The notes: generated by a model from the sequence alone, not told the origin. DNA of 64,000 nucleotides from Candidatus Moranbacteria bacterium GW2011_GWC2_40_12 (GCA_000995965.1 LBYD01000002.1:1-64000), one strand, 5' to 3'. Positions 7,635-15,216 are shown, numbered from the stretch's first letter. Program-made: numbers and translations.

Positions 7635-7658
7635 TTAATTACGTATTTCCGGCGGGGA
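7625..7658 (+). promoter_or_regulatory. AbrB-like operator (copy D) plus CCGGCGGGGA box
   Basis: Palindrome core TTACGTAATTAATTACGTA at 7627-7645, with the final bases altered to TATTT, followed 3 nt later by CCGGCGGGGA at 7649-7658. The coding start is 22 nt further on at 7681. The same operator-box-gene order recurs at 8285-8341. Confidence 0.65.
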
Positions 7659-7680
7659 AAAATTAATCGAAACTGATCAT

Positions 7681-8247
7681 ATGGAAAAATTAAAAGAAAC
7701 ACTTGCAGAAAAAACATACCCCGAGCAATTAGAGGAAAAAATGCGAGCTACCGGGATCGTTGACAGGCTCATGGATGAATTCGACCGATTCGTCGCCGAG
7801 AGGAGAATGGCCAATGAAGGCGAGGATGCGATGCTCAAGAAGATTAAGATTTTTTTTCACAAAAATCAGGGCTTGGTCGAAGATATTTGCAAAGACAGTC
7901 TCTTCGACCAATGGGGTTGCCTGTCCCTCACGACTTTGGCTTCAATGATGGCCGGACGAAGAGGCTATCAGGTAGCAATAGGAAAGCCAAAGGACATGGC
8001 GGAGCGTTTCATCAACACAGTTTTGATCAAAAATAACGGAGAAATTTTTCAATTAGTAAGATCCGAACTAGACAGCACGGAATTCAAAAAAATGGACGTT
8101 GAAGATGTTTATCACCGTTTTATGCGGTATCGGCCCTTGACCAACCTCGGCCGCGGCAGTTGCGATAAATTGGAAGAAATTTATCCCGACGAATTATTGA
8201 GATTGGTGACAAAAAAAATGAACAAGCCTGATCGTTCCAAGAGATAG
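7681..8247 (+). CDS. Hypothetical protein, operator-linked
   Basis: A 188-residue soluble protein with no family I recognise. It is mostly helical and charged. A central segment, WGCLSLTTLASMMAGRRGYQVAIGKPKDMAERFINTVLIKNNGEIFQLVRSE, has a mixed alpha/beta look with two Cys residues (one in the central DQWGCLSL, one upstream at VEDICKD). The C-terminus (VYHRFMRYRPLTNLGRGSCDKLEEIYPDELLRLV) is helical. There is no signal peptide or membrane segment. It stands behind the palindrome-plus-box block and is followed by a hairpin and the next operator block before tspO, so it appears to be one unit of a series of separately controlled genes. Confidence 0.65.
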   Translation: MEKLKETLAEKTYPEQLEEKMRATGIVDRLMDEFDRFVAERRMANEGEDAMLKKIKIFFHKNQGLVEDICKDSLFDQWGCLSLTTLASMMAGRRGYQVAIGKPKDMAERFINTVLIKNNGEIFQLVRSELDSTEFKKMDVEDVYHRFMRYRPLTNLGRGSCDKLEEIYPDELLRLVTKKMNKPDRSKR

Positions 8248-8253
8248 TTAACC

Positions 8254-8278
8254 GTTCCTAAGGTCGAACTTTAGGAAC
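8254..8278. repeat. Hairpin repeat of CCTAAGGTTCGACCTTAGG type (copy 2)
   Basis: Arms GTTCCTAA and TTAGGAAC around a GGTCGAAC centre, 25 bp in all. It begins 7 nt after the stop of the preceding gene and ends 7 nt before operator copy E. It could end transcription or be a mobile REP-like element; no U-run follows, so the terminator role is weak. Confidence 0.5.
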
Positions 8279-8284
8279 TAGAAG

Positions 8285-8318
8285 AATTACGTAATTAATT
8301 ACGTAACACCGGCGGGGA
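8285..8318 (+). promoter_or_regulatory. AbrB-like operator (copy E) plus CCGGCGGGGA box before tspO
   Basis: Palindrome at 8285-8306 (exact TTACGTAATTAATTACGTAA core), two bases, then CCGGCGGGGA at 8309-8318. The tspO start codon is at 8341, 22 nt after the box, the same distance as at 7658-7681. Confidence 0.65.
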
Positions 8319-8340
8319 AAAATAATTTACAAAAAATAAT

Positions 8341-8745
8341 ATGAACACATCCAACTGGTATTCCCAACTATTGAAACCATCATGGGCGCCGCCGAGCTGG
8401 CTCTTTGGACCGGTGTGGACGGTTTTGTATGCGATTATTGCCGTATCTTTTGGCACGGTGTTTTGGAAAACTTTCACCGGCAAACTCGCCTGGATAGTCG
8501 CCCTGCCGTTTGCGCTCAATCTGATTTTCAATTTCGCTTTCACTCCTTTGCAATTCGGCCTCAAAAACAATCTTTTGGCGGCGATTGACATCTTGCTGGT
8601 TCTCGGCACGCTCATTTGGGCGCTTCTTGCCCTTTGGCACGCATCACCCGGACTTCGCTGGGTCGTCTTTGCCAATATCCCCTATCTTCTTTGGGTCACC
8701 TTCGCGACCGGTCTACAACTCACAATTACTTATTTAAACCGGTAA
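8341..8745 (+). CDS. tspO: TspO/MBR family tryptophan-rich sensory protein
   Basis: A 134-residue membrane protein with the family hallmarks: WYSQLLKPSWAPPSWLFGPVWTVLY at residues 6-30, FALNLIFNFAFTPLQFGLKN, and a Trp-rich pair of C-terminal helices. TspO proteins bind porphyrins and are linked to oxidative stress and tetrapyrrole turnover in the inner membrane. Usual length is near 155 with five helices. This protein starts directly at the WY..L.KPSWAPP block, so the first helix appears absent and four helices remain. Its placement near MsrA under the same operator type suggests a shared stress response (inference). Confidence 0.88.
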   Translation: MNTSNWYSQLLKPSWAPPSWLFGPVWTVLYAIIAVSFGTVFWKTFTGKLAWIVALPFALNLIFNFAFTPLQFGLKNNLLAAIDILLVLGTLIWALLALWHASPGLRWVVFANIPYLLWVTFATGLQLTITYLNR

Positions 8746-8760
8746 ACCCCATATTTAATC

Positions 8761-8771
8761 CCGGCGGGGGA
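8761..8771 (+). promoter_or_regulatory. CCGGCGGGGGA box without palindrome
   Basis: A copy of the CCGGCGGGGA box, 16 nt before the ATG at 8788. Unlike the copies at 7649, 8309 and 9217, it has no TTACGTAA sequence in front. Confidence 0.4.
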
Positions 8772-8787
8772 CAAATAAATCAAAAAT

Positions 8788-9147
8788 ATGCCAATTGAAA
8801 AACAAGAAAAATTAGATCAGGAGGAAAAATTGCCGGCAATTTATGACAAATCCATAAAGGTTCTGACTGATGGCGGGCTGGACAATGATTCGGCGCGCGA
8901 ATTGATTGTCGGATGTTATGAAAAGTTTCAAAAACAAGTAACTCCGGGTATGATAATCAGCGCATGGCTTGAATATATCCAACAAAATCCTGTTGAAGGA
9001 AAAGATCTTGACGATGAAGACGATAACCTAATCATTGCCCAACTGGCGAAAATCATCCAAGAAAAATTCTCGAGCAAAGCTGGCAAGGCACCAAAAATTA
9101 TTTATAAAGGTGGCGGTATCAACATCACAGAAAGTTCGAATAACTAA
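8788..9147 (+). CDS. Hypothetical acidic protein
   Basis: A 119-residue soluble protein without a family I recognise. It is strongly helical and acidic (DQEEKLPAIYDKSIKVLTDGGL, ELIVGCYEKFQKQV, then a DDEDDN stretch) and ends with a beta-rich KIIYKGGGINITESSNN tail. There are no membrane segments. It begins 16 nt after a CCGGCGGGG box and has no classical ribosome site. It may be co-transcribed with tspO, which ends 42 nt upstream. Confidence 0.6.
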   Translation: MPIEKQEKLDQEEKLPAIYDKSIKVLTDGGLDNDSARELIVGCYEKFQKQVTPGMIISAWLEYIQQNPVEGKDLDDEDDNLIIAQLAKIIQEKFSSKAGKAPKIIYKGGGINITESSNN

Positions 9148-9204
9148 TAATTAATCTGGCTGTTTCTATAGCTAAACTTGAGGAATAAATGCAAATAAGT
9201 ATTT

Positions 9205-9226
9205 AATTCCGTAATTCCGGCGGGGA
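9205..9226 (+). promoter_or_regulatory. Degenerate operator half (copy F) plus CCGGCGGGGA box
   Basis: AATTCCGTAATT (one change from AATTACGTAATT) at 9205-9216, directly followed by CCGGCGGGGA at 9217-9226. The next start codon is at 9261. Confidence 0.5.
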
Positions 9227-9260
9227 ATTGGAAAGTAATAAATAATCACACAAAAACCAT

Positions 9261-9581
9261 ATGCAAAAACAATTAATCAAACTCGCATTCTTTCTCGCTT
9301 TGGGCGAGGCAATGTATATCGGACTCGTGGCGCTGCTCATGGGCAGCGCCGAGCGGTTTTTTAGCAACACTCCCGACAACAAAATTCTTGCCCCGATCAC
9401 CTTCCTTCTCCTCTTCGTTCTATCGGCGGCAGTGTCCGGCGCGCTCGTCTTGGGAAAGCCGGTGCTCATGTACGTGGAAGGTAAAAAGAAAGAGGCTTTG
9501 GAGCTTTTTGGCTTCATCCTTTTCTGGCTGTTTATATTCTTCGTGCTGATGGTGATCAGTTTGGTGGTTTTTCGGCAATGA
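9261..9581 (+). CDS. Small three-helix membrane protein
   Basis: A 106-residue protein with three predicted transmembrane helices: about 6-28 (LAFFLALGEAMYIGLVALLMG), 44-66 (ITFLLLFVLSAAVSGALVLG) and 82-104 (FGFILFWLFIFFVLMVISLVVF). A charged loop EGKKKEALE joins the last two. I do not recognise the family; it resembles small uncharacterised CPR membrane proteins. It stands behind a degenerate operator and box and in front of the msrA operator. Confidence 0.65.
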   Translation: MQKQLIKLAFFLALGEAMYIGLVALLMGSAERFFSNTPDNKILAPITFLLLFVLSAAVSGALVLGKPVLMYVEGKKKEALELFGFILFWLFIFFVLMVISLVVFRQ

Positions 9582-9617
9582 ATCGGGGGAAAGAAATTTC
9601 GGCAGAGAGGTAAATAT

Positions 9618-9641
9618 AATTACGTAATTAATTACATAATT
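9618..9641. promoter_or_regulatory. AbrB-like operator (copy G) upstream of msrA
   Basis: TTACGTAATTAATTACATAA core, one base from the perfect palindrome. It is followed by a hairpin (9646-9676) and then the msrA start at 9692. No CCGGCGGGGA box follows here. Confidence 0.6.
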
Positions 9642-9645
9642 CCTA

Positions 9646-9676
9646 ACTCATCCCAATATTCAATGTTGGAATGAGT
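9646..9676. repeat. CCCAACATTGAATGTTGGG-type hairpin (copy before msrA)
   Basis: Arms ACTCATCCCAATATT and AATGTTGGAATGAGT around a single base, with two or three mismatches. Related copies: 10186-10210, 19916-19938, 24126-24142. msrA is thus flanked by two copies. Here the hairpin lies between operator and start codon, so it would be in the msrA 5' leader. Confidence 0.55.
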
Positions 9677-9691
9677 TTAATGCCATAATTT

Positions 9692-10177
9692 ATGATTAAA
9701 AAGATAGTATTGGGAGGAGGCTGTTTTTGGGGTTTGCAGGAACTCCTAAGAAAACAGCCCGGAGTGGCGAAAACATCTGCGGGTTATGCCGGCGGGAAAG
9801 TGAAAAATCCAACTTATGAAAATCACGAGGGACACGCGGAAGCGGTGGAGATTGAATATGACACAGAAAAGACTTCTTTCAAAAAACTGCTCGATTTTTT
9901 CTTCCAGATCCATGATCCGACAACTCTGAACCGGCAAGGCAATGACCGCGGAACGTCTTATCGTTCGGTTATTTTTTATGGCAGCAGCGAGGAAAAAAAA
10001 GAAGCCAAAAATTTTATTGATATTGTGAATAAATCCGGCCGCTGGAAACATCCCGTTATTACGACTCTGGAACCCTTGAAAAAATTTTATCCGGCGGAAG
10101 AATACCATCAGGATTATCTGCAAAAAAATCCCGGCGGATACACTTGCCACGCCATCCGGTTCGGCAGTTATTTGTAA
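9692..10177 (+). CDS. msrA: Peptide methionine-(S)-S-oxide reductase MsrA
   Basis: A 161-residue enzyme reducing the S-epimer of methionine sulfoxide. The catalytic GGGCFWG motif is at residues 8-14, with the nucleophilic Cys. Conserved family blocks follow: GYAGG, YENHEGHAEAVEIEYD, FFQIHDPTTLNRQGNDRGTSYRS and FYPAEEYHQDYL. A C-terminal GGYTCH supplies a possible resolving Cys. The length is typical of a free-standing MsrA. The partner MsrB is separate, at 15613. The leader contains the AbrB-like operator copy G and a hairpin, which suggests control with the other operator-linked genes. Confidence 0.95.
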   Translation: MIKKIVLGGGCFWGLQELLRKQPGVAKTSAGYAGGKVKNPTYENHEGHAEAVEIEYDTEKTSFKKLLDFFFQIHDPTTLNRQGNDRGTSYRSVIFYGSSEEKKEAKNFIDIVNKSGRWKHPVITTLEPLKKFYPAEEYHQDYLQKNPGGYTCHAIRFGSYL

Positions 10178-10185
10178 GGAGGGAG

Positions 10186-10210
10186 CATCCCAACATTGAA
10201 TGTTGGGATG
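10186..10210. repeat. CCCAACATTGAATGTTGGG hairpin after msrA
   Basis: A perfect 12-bp stem CATCCCAACATT / AATGTTGGGATG around one base, 9 nt after the msrA stop. Same family as 9646-9676, 19916-19938 and 24126-24142. Confidence 0.65.
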
Positions 10211-10251
10211 GGTTTGAAAGCTTCTTTGGAGGCTTCCAAGCCCAGTCCCCC

Positions 10252-10277
10252 ACCAGCCCGAGCGAGCTGGTTTTTTT
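10252..10277 (+). terminator. Rho-independent terminator
   Basis: ACCAGC, loop CCGAGCGA, GCTGGT, then T7. It lies 75 nt after msrA and before the C39 peptidase. Confidence 0.75.
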
Positions 10278-10426
10278 GAACCCGGATAGGGCGGGAGGGC
10301 TTTTTTGTGATATGATTGAATAATAAAAGGAAATAAAATAGTATTAACAGATATGCATGCCGTTTTTGCGGATTAAAGAGCGGCTCTGTTGATGAATTAT
10401 CAAAGGTTTCATAACATATCAATCTC

Positions 10427-11170
10427 ATGCGCAGGCTTCGGATAACTTTGATCCTGATCGCGCTTCCGCTTTTGACCGGAATATTTTTTGCAGTGTCGAA
10501 AAAAAAGCCGGAGACAATTCCCCTGCCTCCGGCTCAATCCTATAATTCCACCGCTTCATCCCAGACCCAAAGCCCGGCTCCGTCCGAACCGGAGACCGCT
10601 CTTCCTGCCGAAGTGAATCTCGCCATTCCGTTCACTTCCCAAGCCCCGCACCAAAATTGGGACTTGCCCTATCAGCAATTTTGCGAAGAAGCATCAGTTT
10701 TGATGGCGGCCAGTTTCGTCAAAGGGGAAAATATTCTCGGCCCTGACGACTCGGATAAAAAAATGCTCGCCATCAAAGATTTCGAAGAAAAAAAATTCGG
10801 CTATTATGAAGATACGACCGCTGAAGAAACAGCCGTCATTCTGCGGGAAAATTTTGAACTTGCCAATGTGGAAGTTGTTTTCGATCCCACATCCGAAAAA
10901 ATCAAAAAAGCCCTGGCGGGGAGCAAGGCTGTGATTTTGCCTCTGGCCGGAAGAGAGATTGGAAACCCCAACTACCGCCAGCCCGGGCCGCTTTATCATA
11001 TGCTGGTCGTGAAAGGCTATACGAAAAACGGCAACCTGATCACCAACGACCCGGGAACTAGGAAAGGCGCTGATTATGTTTATAAACCGGATGTGCTTCT
11101 GAACGCCATTCACGACTGGAACGGAGGAAACGTGGACGCGGGAAAAAAAGTTATGATCATCGTCGGCTAG
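10427..11170 (+). CDS. Membrane-anchored C39-like cysteine peptidase (paralogue 1)
   Basis: A 247-residue protein. An N-terminal hydrophobic helix (residues 5-22, ITLILIALPLLTGIFFAVS) acts as signal or anchor, followed by a Pro/Ser/Thr-rich linker to about residue 60. The peptidase C39_2-like domain starts at NLAIPFTSQAPHQNW. Likely catalytic residues are the Cys in QFCEEAS, the His in YHMLVVKGY and the Asp/Asn in ITNDPGT. Such domains hydrolyse peptide bonds outside the membrane. A paralogue is encoded at 12523-13266 on the other strand, with murJ between them, so the pair may act in envelope maturation (inference). Confidence 0.8.
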   Translation: MRRLRITLILIALPLLTGIFFAVSKKKPETIPLPPAQSYNSTASSQTQSPAPSEPETALPAEVNLAIPFTSQAPHQNWDLPYQQFCEEASVLMAASFVKGENILGPDDSDKKMLAIKDFEEKKFGYYEDTTAEETAVILRENFELANVEVVFDPTSEKIKKALAGSKAVILPLAGREIGNPNYRQPGPLYHMLVVKGYTKNGNLITNDPGTRKGADYVYKPDVLLNAIHDWNGGNVDAGKKVMIIVG

Positions 11171-11180
11171 GAATTTTTCA

Positions 11181-12497
11181 TCAGGCAAAAATCTTTCGCA
11201 CGCGAAGCGGCAGAAGTATTCCAAGAATCAGAAGTTCGGCCGCGCTTCCCAGAAAAAAAGCAAAGGGCAAAGCGGACAGGCCATAGGACTGGCTCAAAAA
11301 ATATCCCCCGGGAATGGCAATGATGATTCCCAAGATGCTCACCGCGACTGGAATGGTCGTGTTTTTTGTCGCGTAGAAAGCTCTTGCCAATAGATGGACG
11401 AGGGCTTCGGTCGGAATGCTCAAGCAAAACATCCCCAGCGCGGCGGCGGTCCGGTCCACGTCGCCGGATTGAAATTCCCCGCCGCCGAGGAATATTCTGA
11501 TGAGAGGCGCGCGAATAATATAAATCGCTATGGCAGCCAGAAAGCTCCCGAAAAAAATCAAAAGCGATGATCTTTTGAGTATTTTCCAAAATTTGTCCTT
11601 CGTTTTTTCATTGGCCGCGCCTGCCAAAAGAGGAAAACTGGTCGTCGCGATGGTTATGCCGATGAGACTGATGGGAACACTTTGAAAGTTGCGGGCAAAA
11701 CTGATCACCGCCACCGAACCAGCCGCCAAGGTGGAAGCAATGGCCGTGAAACCCCAAAAAGTCGCCAGTTCAATCGGGTGCCCGAACATTTTCGGAATCA
11801 TAAGCCGGATAGTTTTGCGAAATTCCGGCGTGCGGAAGGCAAAAAACGCCTGGAAGCGAAATCCGCTCCGCCAGACGTCGGCTATTCTCGCCAAAAGATG
11901 CAAAGCCGCTCCAAAAAGTGTCCCGATTGCCACGCCCATTATCCCAAAGCGGGGAGCAAGAAGCAGTGTGCCGGCGATTATGCCGAGATTATAGAGAACC
12001 GGCGAAAGGCCGTAGAAAAGAAATCTTCTTTTTGTGATCAGCATCGCGCCGAGCGCATTCGAAGCCGCGAAAAAAATGGGAGAAAAAGCGAGAACACGAA
12101 GAATTTTCACTACCAGTTGCCGGTCTTCCGCGCCAAAACCGGGGGCGACGATTGCGCTGATGGATCCCGCGAAAATGATGATGGCTGCCGCAGCCAAAAG
12201 CATTGTTCCCGTTGCGGATGTGATTATCGAATTCACGTATTCCTCCGCTCTTTTTTTGTCGGAACTCAAAAGTCCGTTCAGGATCGGAACAAAAGCCGCG
12301 GCAATCCCGCTCGCGATGAGAATATTGAACAATAGGTCGGGAAAAAGAAACGCCGCGTTATAGGCATCGAGAGATCGCGACGCCCCGAACGTCTGGGCGA
12401 AAAAATGGTCCCGCGCCAGCCCTAAAACGTATGAGGCAAAACTTGTTGCCGCAAGCACAACACTCCCTTTCGGAACAATTTTGAGCATTTTTTTCAT
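11181..12497 (-). CDS. murJ: Lipid II flippase MurJ (MviN family)
   Basis: A 438-residue polytopic membrane protein with the MviN signature near the N-terminus: SFASYVLGLARDHFFAQTFGASRSLDAYNAAFLFPDLLFNILIASGIAAAFVPIL. Repeating hydrophobic helices and the MOP-exporter pattern (ATTSFPLLAGAANEK, ALVHLLARAFYATKNTTIPVAVSI) follow. MurJ moves the peptidoglycan precursor lipid II across the cytoplasmic membrane. Most MurJ proteins have 14 helices and about 510 residues, so this one probably has about 12. It converges with the first C39 gene with 10 nt between the stops and starts 26 nt after the stop of the second C39 gene, the probable upstream member of its operon. Confidence 0.92.
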   Translation of the reverse strand: MKKMLKIVPKGSVVLAATSFASYVLGLARDHFFAQTFGASRSLDAYNAAFLFPDLLFNILIASGIAAAFVPILNGLLSSDKKRAEEYVNSIITSATGTMLLAAAAIIIFAGSISAIVAPGFGAEDRQLVVKILRVLAFSPIFFAASNALGAMLITKRRFLFYGLSPVLYNLGIIAGTLLLAPRFGIMGVAIGTLFGAALHLLARIADVWRSGFRFQAFFAFRTPEFRKTIRLMIPKMFGHPIELATFWGFTAIASTLAAGSVAVISFARNFQSVPISLIGITIATTSFPLLAGAANEKTKDKFWKILKRSSLLIFFGSFLAAIAIYIIRAPLIRIFLGGGEFQSGDVDRTAAALGMFCLSIPTEALVHLLARAFYATKNTTIPVAVSILGIIIAIPGGYFLSQSYGLSALPFAFFLGSAAELLILGILLPLRVRKIFA

Positions 12498-12522
12498 AAA
12501 ATCATTATGCCATCGAGAAATA

Positions 12523-13266
12523 TCATTTTTCCACCACGATCATTGATGTTTTTCTTTCTGGAAATTTTTCGTGAAGCCCGGTGGGATAATCTTCCAGAGA
12601 TTTCTCGAGAATTTCGTATCCATAGCGATAACTCTTCCCGCGGCTGGTTCCGGGATCATGGGTAATGAATTCCCGCGCGGCGTCATCATACCCGATGATC
12701 ACGATCTTGTGGTTGGTCGGCCCGGGAGGCTCATAATTTGGATTGCCTATTGTTGCCCCGTTTATCGGAACGATCACCGGTTTGCCGGCGGCCAATTCTT
12801 TTTTTATGTCTTCGGTCCCGATGTCTTCGACAAGACGCGCTTTGAAATATTTGAAATATTCGTTGAGCAGATGGAGCGTGTCGGCATTCGACAAATCATG
12901 AAAATGCCCGTGCGCTTCGAGATGATAGTCCGACATGTTTTGTATTTCCCTTGCAGCCGCTTCGGGAGAAATGCTCTCGCCCCTGGCCCAGGCCATCACC
13001 ATAAGAAGAGAAGCCTCCTCGCATCCGTTTTGTTCCCGGACGTCCTGCCAATTCCCCAGGGGTGCTTGAGAAGTGAACGGGACTTCGAGCATGATTTTTT
13101 CCGGCAGTGCCAATTCGGCCTTTTCAGCTTTTTCGCCGATTCGGCTTTGGAGATTATCCTTTCTTGCGATTGGGACGGAATACTTTTTTGAAAAATAAAA
13201 ACCGGCTCCGGCAAGTATCAATACAAAAGGGAACGCGGCGGCAAAAATGTATTTTTTCTTCTTCAT
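12523..13266 (-). CDS. Membrane-anchored C39-like cysteine peptidase (paralogue 2)
   Basis: A 247-residue protein of the same length and layout as the protein at 10427. An N-terminal anchor is seen at residues 5-25 (KYIFAAAFPFVLILAGAGFYF), then a linker and the C39_2 domain from LEVPFTSQAPLGNW. Candidate catalytic residues are Cys in QNGCEEAS, His in TNHKIVIIGYD and Asp in FITHDPGTSRGKSYRYGYE. It is the first gene of a two-gene minus-strand unit with murJ. The Cys-His-Asp set is visible, so both paralogues should be active. Confidence 0.8.
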   Translation of the reverse strand: MKKKKYIFAAAFPFVLILAGAGFYFSKKYSVPIARKDNLQSRIGEKAEKAELALPEKIMLEVPFTSQAPLGNWQDVREQNGCEEASLLMVMAWARGESISPEAAAREIQNMSDYHLEAHGHFHDLSNADTLHLLNEYFKYFKARLVEDIGTEDIKKELAAGKPVIVPINGATIGNPNYEPPGPTNHKIVIIGYDDAAREFITHDPGTSRGKSYRYGYEILEKSLEDYPTGLHEKFPERKTSMIVVEK

Positions 13267-13303
13267 TGTTTTTGAGTGAAAATGATACTATTATTATGAT
13301 ATC

Positions 13304-13885
13304 ATGAAATTCATCGAGAAACACAAATATGACCTGTTCATCTTTTTGATCTTCCTGGCATTTGCTGTTTTCCTGATAGAATTCAGGGATAAATTCGGCG
13401 TGTTGAGCGACCGGGACAGTTTTGAGCGGCTCATCCGGAGTTTTGGAATTTTCGCGCCTCTCGCCATCATTGCCGCGATAATAATCGAAGTGGTTCTGGC
13501 TCCCATACCCGGATTCATTCCGGCCATTACTGCCGGTTTCATCTTCGGCGCTTTTTATGGTTCTTTATATACTTATACGGGAAATGTTTTGGGATCTTTT
13601 CTTGTTTTCTGGCTCTCCCGAAAATTCGGCCGCGTGATTGCGGAAAAGTTGTTCGGAGAGGAAAAGCTCATAAAATACGAAAAAATGATTTCCCGCCGCG
13701 AAAATTTCCTGCTTTTTCTCTATGTCTTTCCTGTCTTTCCCCTCGATATCATGAGTGGGGCTTTCGGCCTTTCCAGCATCAGCTTCAAAAAATTTGCCCT
13801 TGGCGTTTCAGTCGGATTCATATTCCATGTCCTGATTCTGAACTTGTTCGGCGACTGGCTTGCCCGTTTGTATTTCATGATCTGA
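13304..13885 (+). CDS. TVP38/TMEM64 (VTT-domain, DedA-like) membrane protein
   Basis: A 193-residue membrane protein with the VTT/SNARE-associated core. It has a conserved GFIPAITAGFIFGAFYGSLYTYTGNVLGSFLVFWLSRKFGR block (about 66-107) and then FLYVFPVFPLDIMSGAFGLSSISFKKF, where the family normally has FP..P....N...G. Five or six hydrophobic segments are visible. Family members are linked to lipid scrambling or transport across the membrane. It is divergent from the peptidase/murJ pair. Confidence 0.85.
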   Translation: MKFIEKHKYDLFIFLIFLAFAVFLIEFRDKFGVLSDRDSFERLIRSFGIFAPLAIIAAIIIEVVLAPIPGFIPAITAGFIFGAFYGSLYTYTGNVLGSFLVFWLSRKFGRVIAEKLFGEEKLIKYEKMISRRENFLLFLYVFPVFPLDIMSGAFGLSSISFKKFALGVSVGFIFHVLILNLFGDWLARLYFMI

Positions 13886-13919
13886 AAAAATTTGGCACTG
13901 AATATTTATCAGAATAATT

Positions 13920-15149
13920 ATGAAAAAACTTATTATATTGGCGATAATTGCGATTTTGACTGGAGTTATTTTTTGGATTGGAATTTTTGCTTGGAGAAAT
14001 TTCCGCGGATCAAGACCGGCCTTTTTGGAGCCAAACCAAAATATCACGGACTTGATCCCTTCACCATCTGAATCGCCAAGCAGCCAGCCGGAAAATACTT
14101 TGCCGGCCGAAAACGCAACGAATATGCCTCTCAAGCTCCCGGACGGTTTTCGCATTTCCATTTTTGCGAAAAATCTTCCCGGCGCGCGCGTCATGGCCCT
14201 CGACACTCTTGGAAACATGTGGCTAAGCCGCCCGAACGCGAATGTCGTGACACTGCTTGAAATTCAAGACGGTAAAGTGGTGAGTCAAAATGACACGCTG
14301 GTCGGACTCAACCATCCGCACGGGTTGGCTTTCGATCCGGATCAGCCACTCCTTCTTTTCATCGGAGAAGAAGATAAAATTACCAAAGTTCCGCTTTATA
14401 CCGAAGGCGAATATGAGAAAATCGCCGATCTTCCCGCTGGCGGCGGACATTCAACCCGAACCCTTCTGTTCGGCCCTGATAAGAGGCTTTATGTTTCCTC
14501 CGGATCGTCATGCAATGTTTGCGTCGAGAAAGATCCTAGAAGAGCGGCAATATATTCACTGAACCGTGACGGCACCGACTTCAGGGAATTTGCTTCGGGC
14601 CTTCGAAACTCTGTTTTTATGACGATCAATCCGCGGACTGAGGAAATCTGGGCGACTGAAATGGGGCGGGATTTTCTCGGGGATAATTTGCCGCCGGATG
14701 AAATCAATGTTATCCGCGAGGGAAAAAAGTATGGCTGGCCGTATTGCTATGGAAAACAGATTCATGACGCCAATTTTGATCCGTCAGGTTCACGATTTGA
14801 TTTTTGCAAAACTACGGAACCGTCGCTTATCGACATCCCCGCCCATTCTGCGCCCCTCGGACTCGCCTTTTTGAAAAATTCCGAATGGCCCGCGGACTAT
14901 CGCGACAATCTTCTTGTCGCCTATCACGGATCCTGGAACCGGAGCGTCCCGACCGGATACAAAATAGTCCGACATAAATTCGATGAACAGGGAAACTATT
15001 CGGGGGTCGAGGATTTCGCCACTGGATGGCTGGCACGGGGAAATGCTCTCGGCCGCCCGGTTGATATCCTCGAAAATCCGGACGGAAAAATATATATTTC
15101 CGATGACAAAGCCGGGGTGATCTATCTCGTCGAATGGATCGGGGGATAA
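13920..15149 (+). CDS. PQQ-type sugar dehydrogenase-like beta-propeller (GSDH family), membrane anchored
   Basis: A 409-residue protein with an N-terminal anchor (4-25) and a linker to about 75. A six-bladed propeller of the glucose/sorbosone dehydrogenase family follows. Supporting blocks are LPDGFRISIFAKNLPGARVMALD, LNHPHGLAFDP, GGGHSTRTLLFGPDKRLYVSSGSSCNVC, WATEMGRDFLGDNLPPDEINVI, YGWPYCYG and LLVAYHGSWNRSVPTGYKIV. Homologues oxidise sugars with PQQ at the outer face of the membrane. No PQQ synthesis genes are visible, so the cofactor would have to be scavenged or the protein may act otherwise. Confidence 0.85.
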   Translation: MKKLIILAIIAILTGVIFWIGIFAWRNFRGSRPAFLEPNQNITDLIPSPSESPSSQPENTLPAENATNMPLKLPDGFRISIFAKNLPGARVMALDTLGNMWLSRPNANVVTLLEIQDGKVVSQNDTLVGLNHPHGLAFDPDQPLLLFIGEEDKITKVPLYTEGEYEKIADLPAGGGHSTRTLLFGPDKRLYVSSGSSCNVCVEKDPRRAAIYSLNRDGTDFREFASGLRNSVFMTINPRTEEIWATEMGRDFLGDNLPPDEINVIREGKKYGWPYCYGKQIHDANFDPSGSRFDFCKTTEPSLIDIPAHSAPLGLAFLKNSEWPADYRDNLLVAYHGSWNRSVPTGYKIVRHKFDEQGNYSGVEDFATGWLARGNALGRPVDILENPDGKIYISDDKAGVIYLVEWIGG

Positions 15150-15216
15150 TTTTTGAAATGTGAAATAAATCGCCAAACAAGAAGTATTAATCAATATAAC
15201 CTTTATTTTTAAACAT

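Noticed and set aside
7600..9690. Integron-like gene cassette array
   Set aside because: Genes are separated by repeated blocks, but there is no integrase and the repeats lack attC features; the palindromes precede starts, which fits regulation better.
12571..13191. 206-codon open frame on the plus strand opposite the second C39 peptidase
   Set aside because: It mirrors a well-supported peptidase gene, has no ribosome site and no family-like content. Same for the long frames opposite argG, purH, purL and pyrH.
13920..15149. Complete PQQ-dependent sugar oxidation pathway
   Set aside because: Only the propeller protein is present; no PQQ synthesis or electron acceptor genes were seen in the window.
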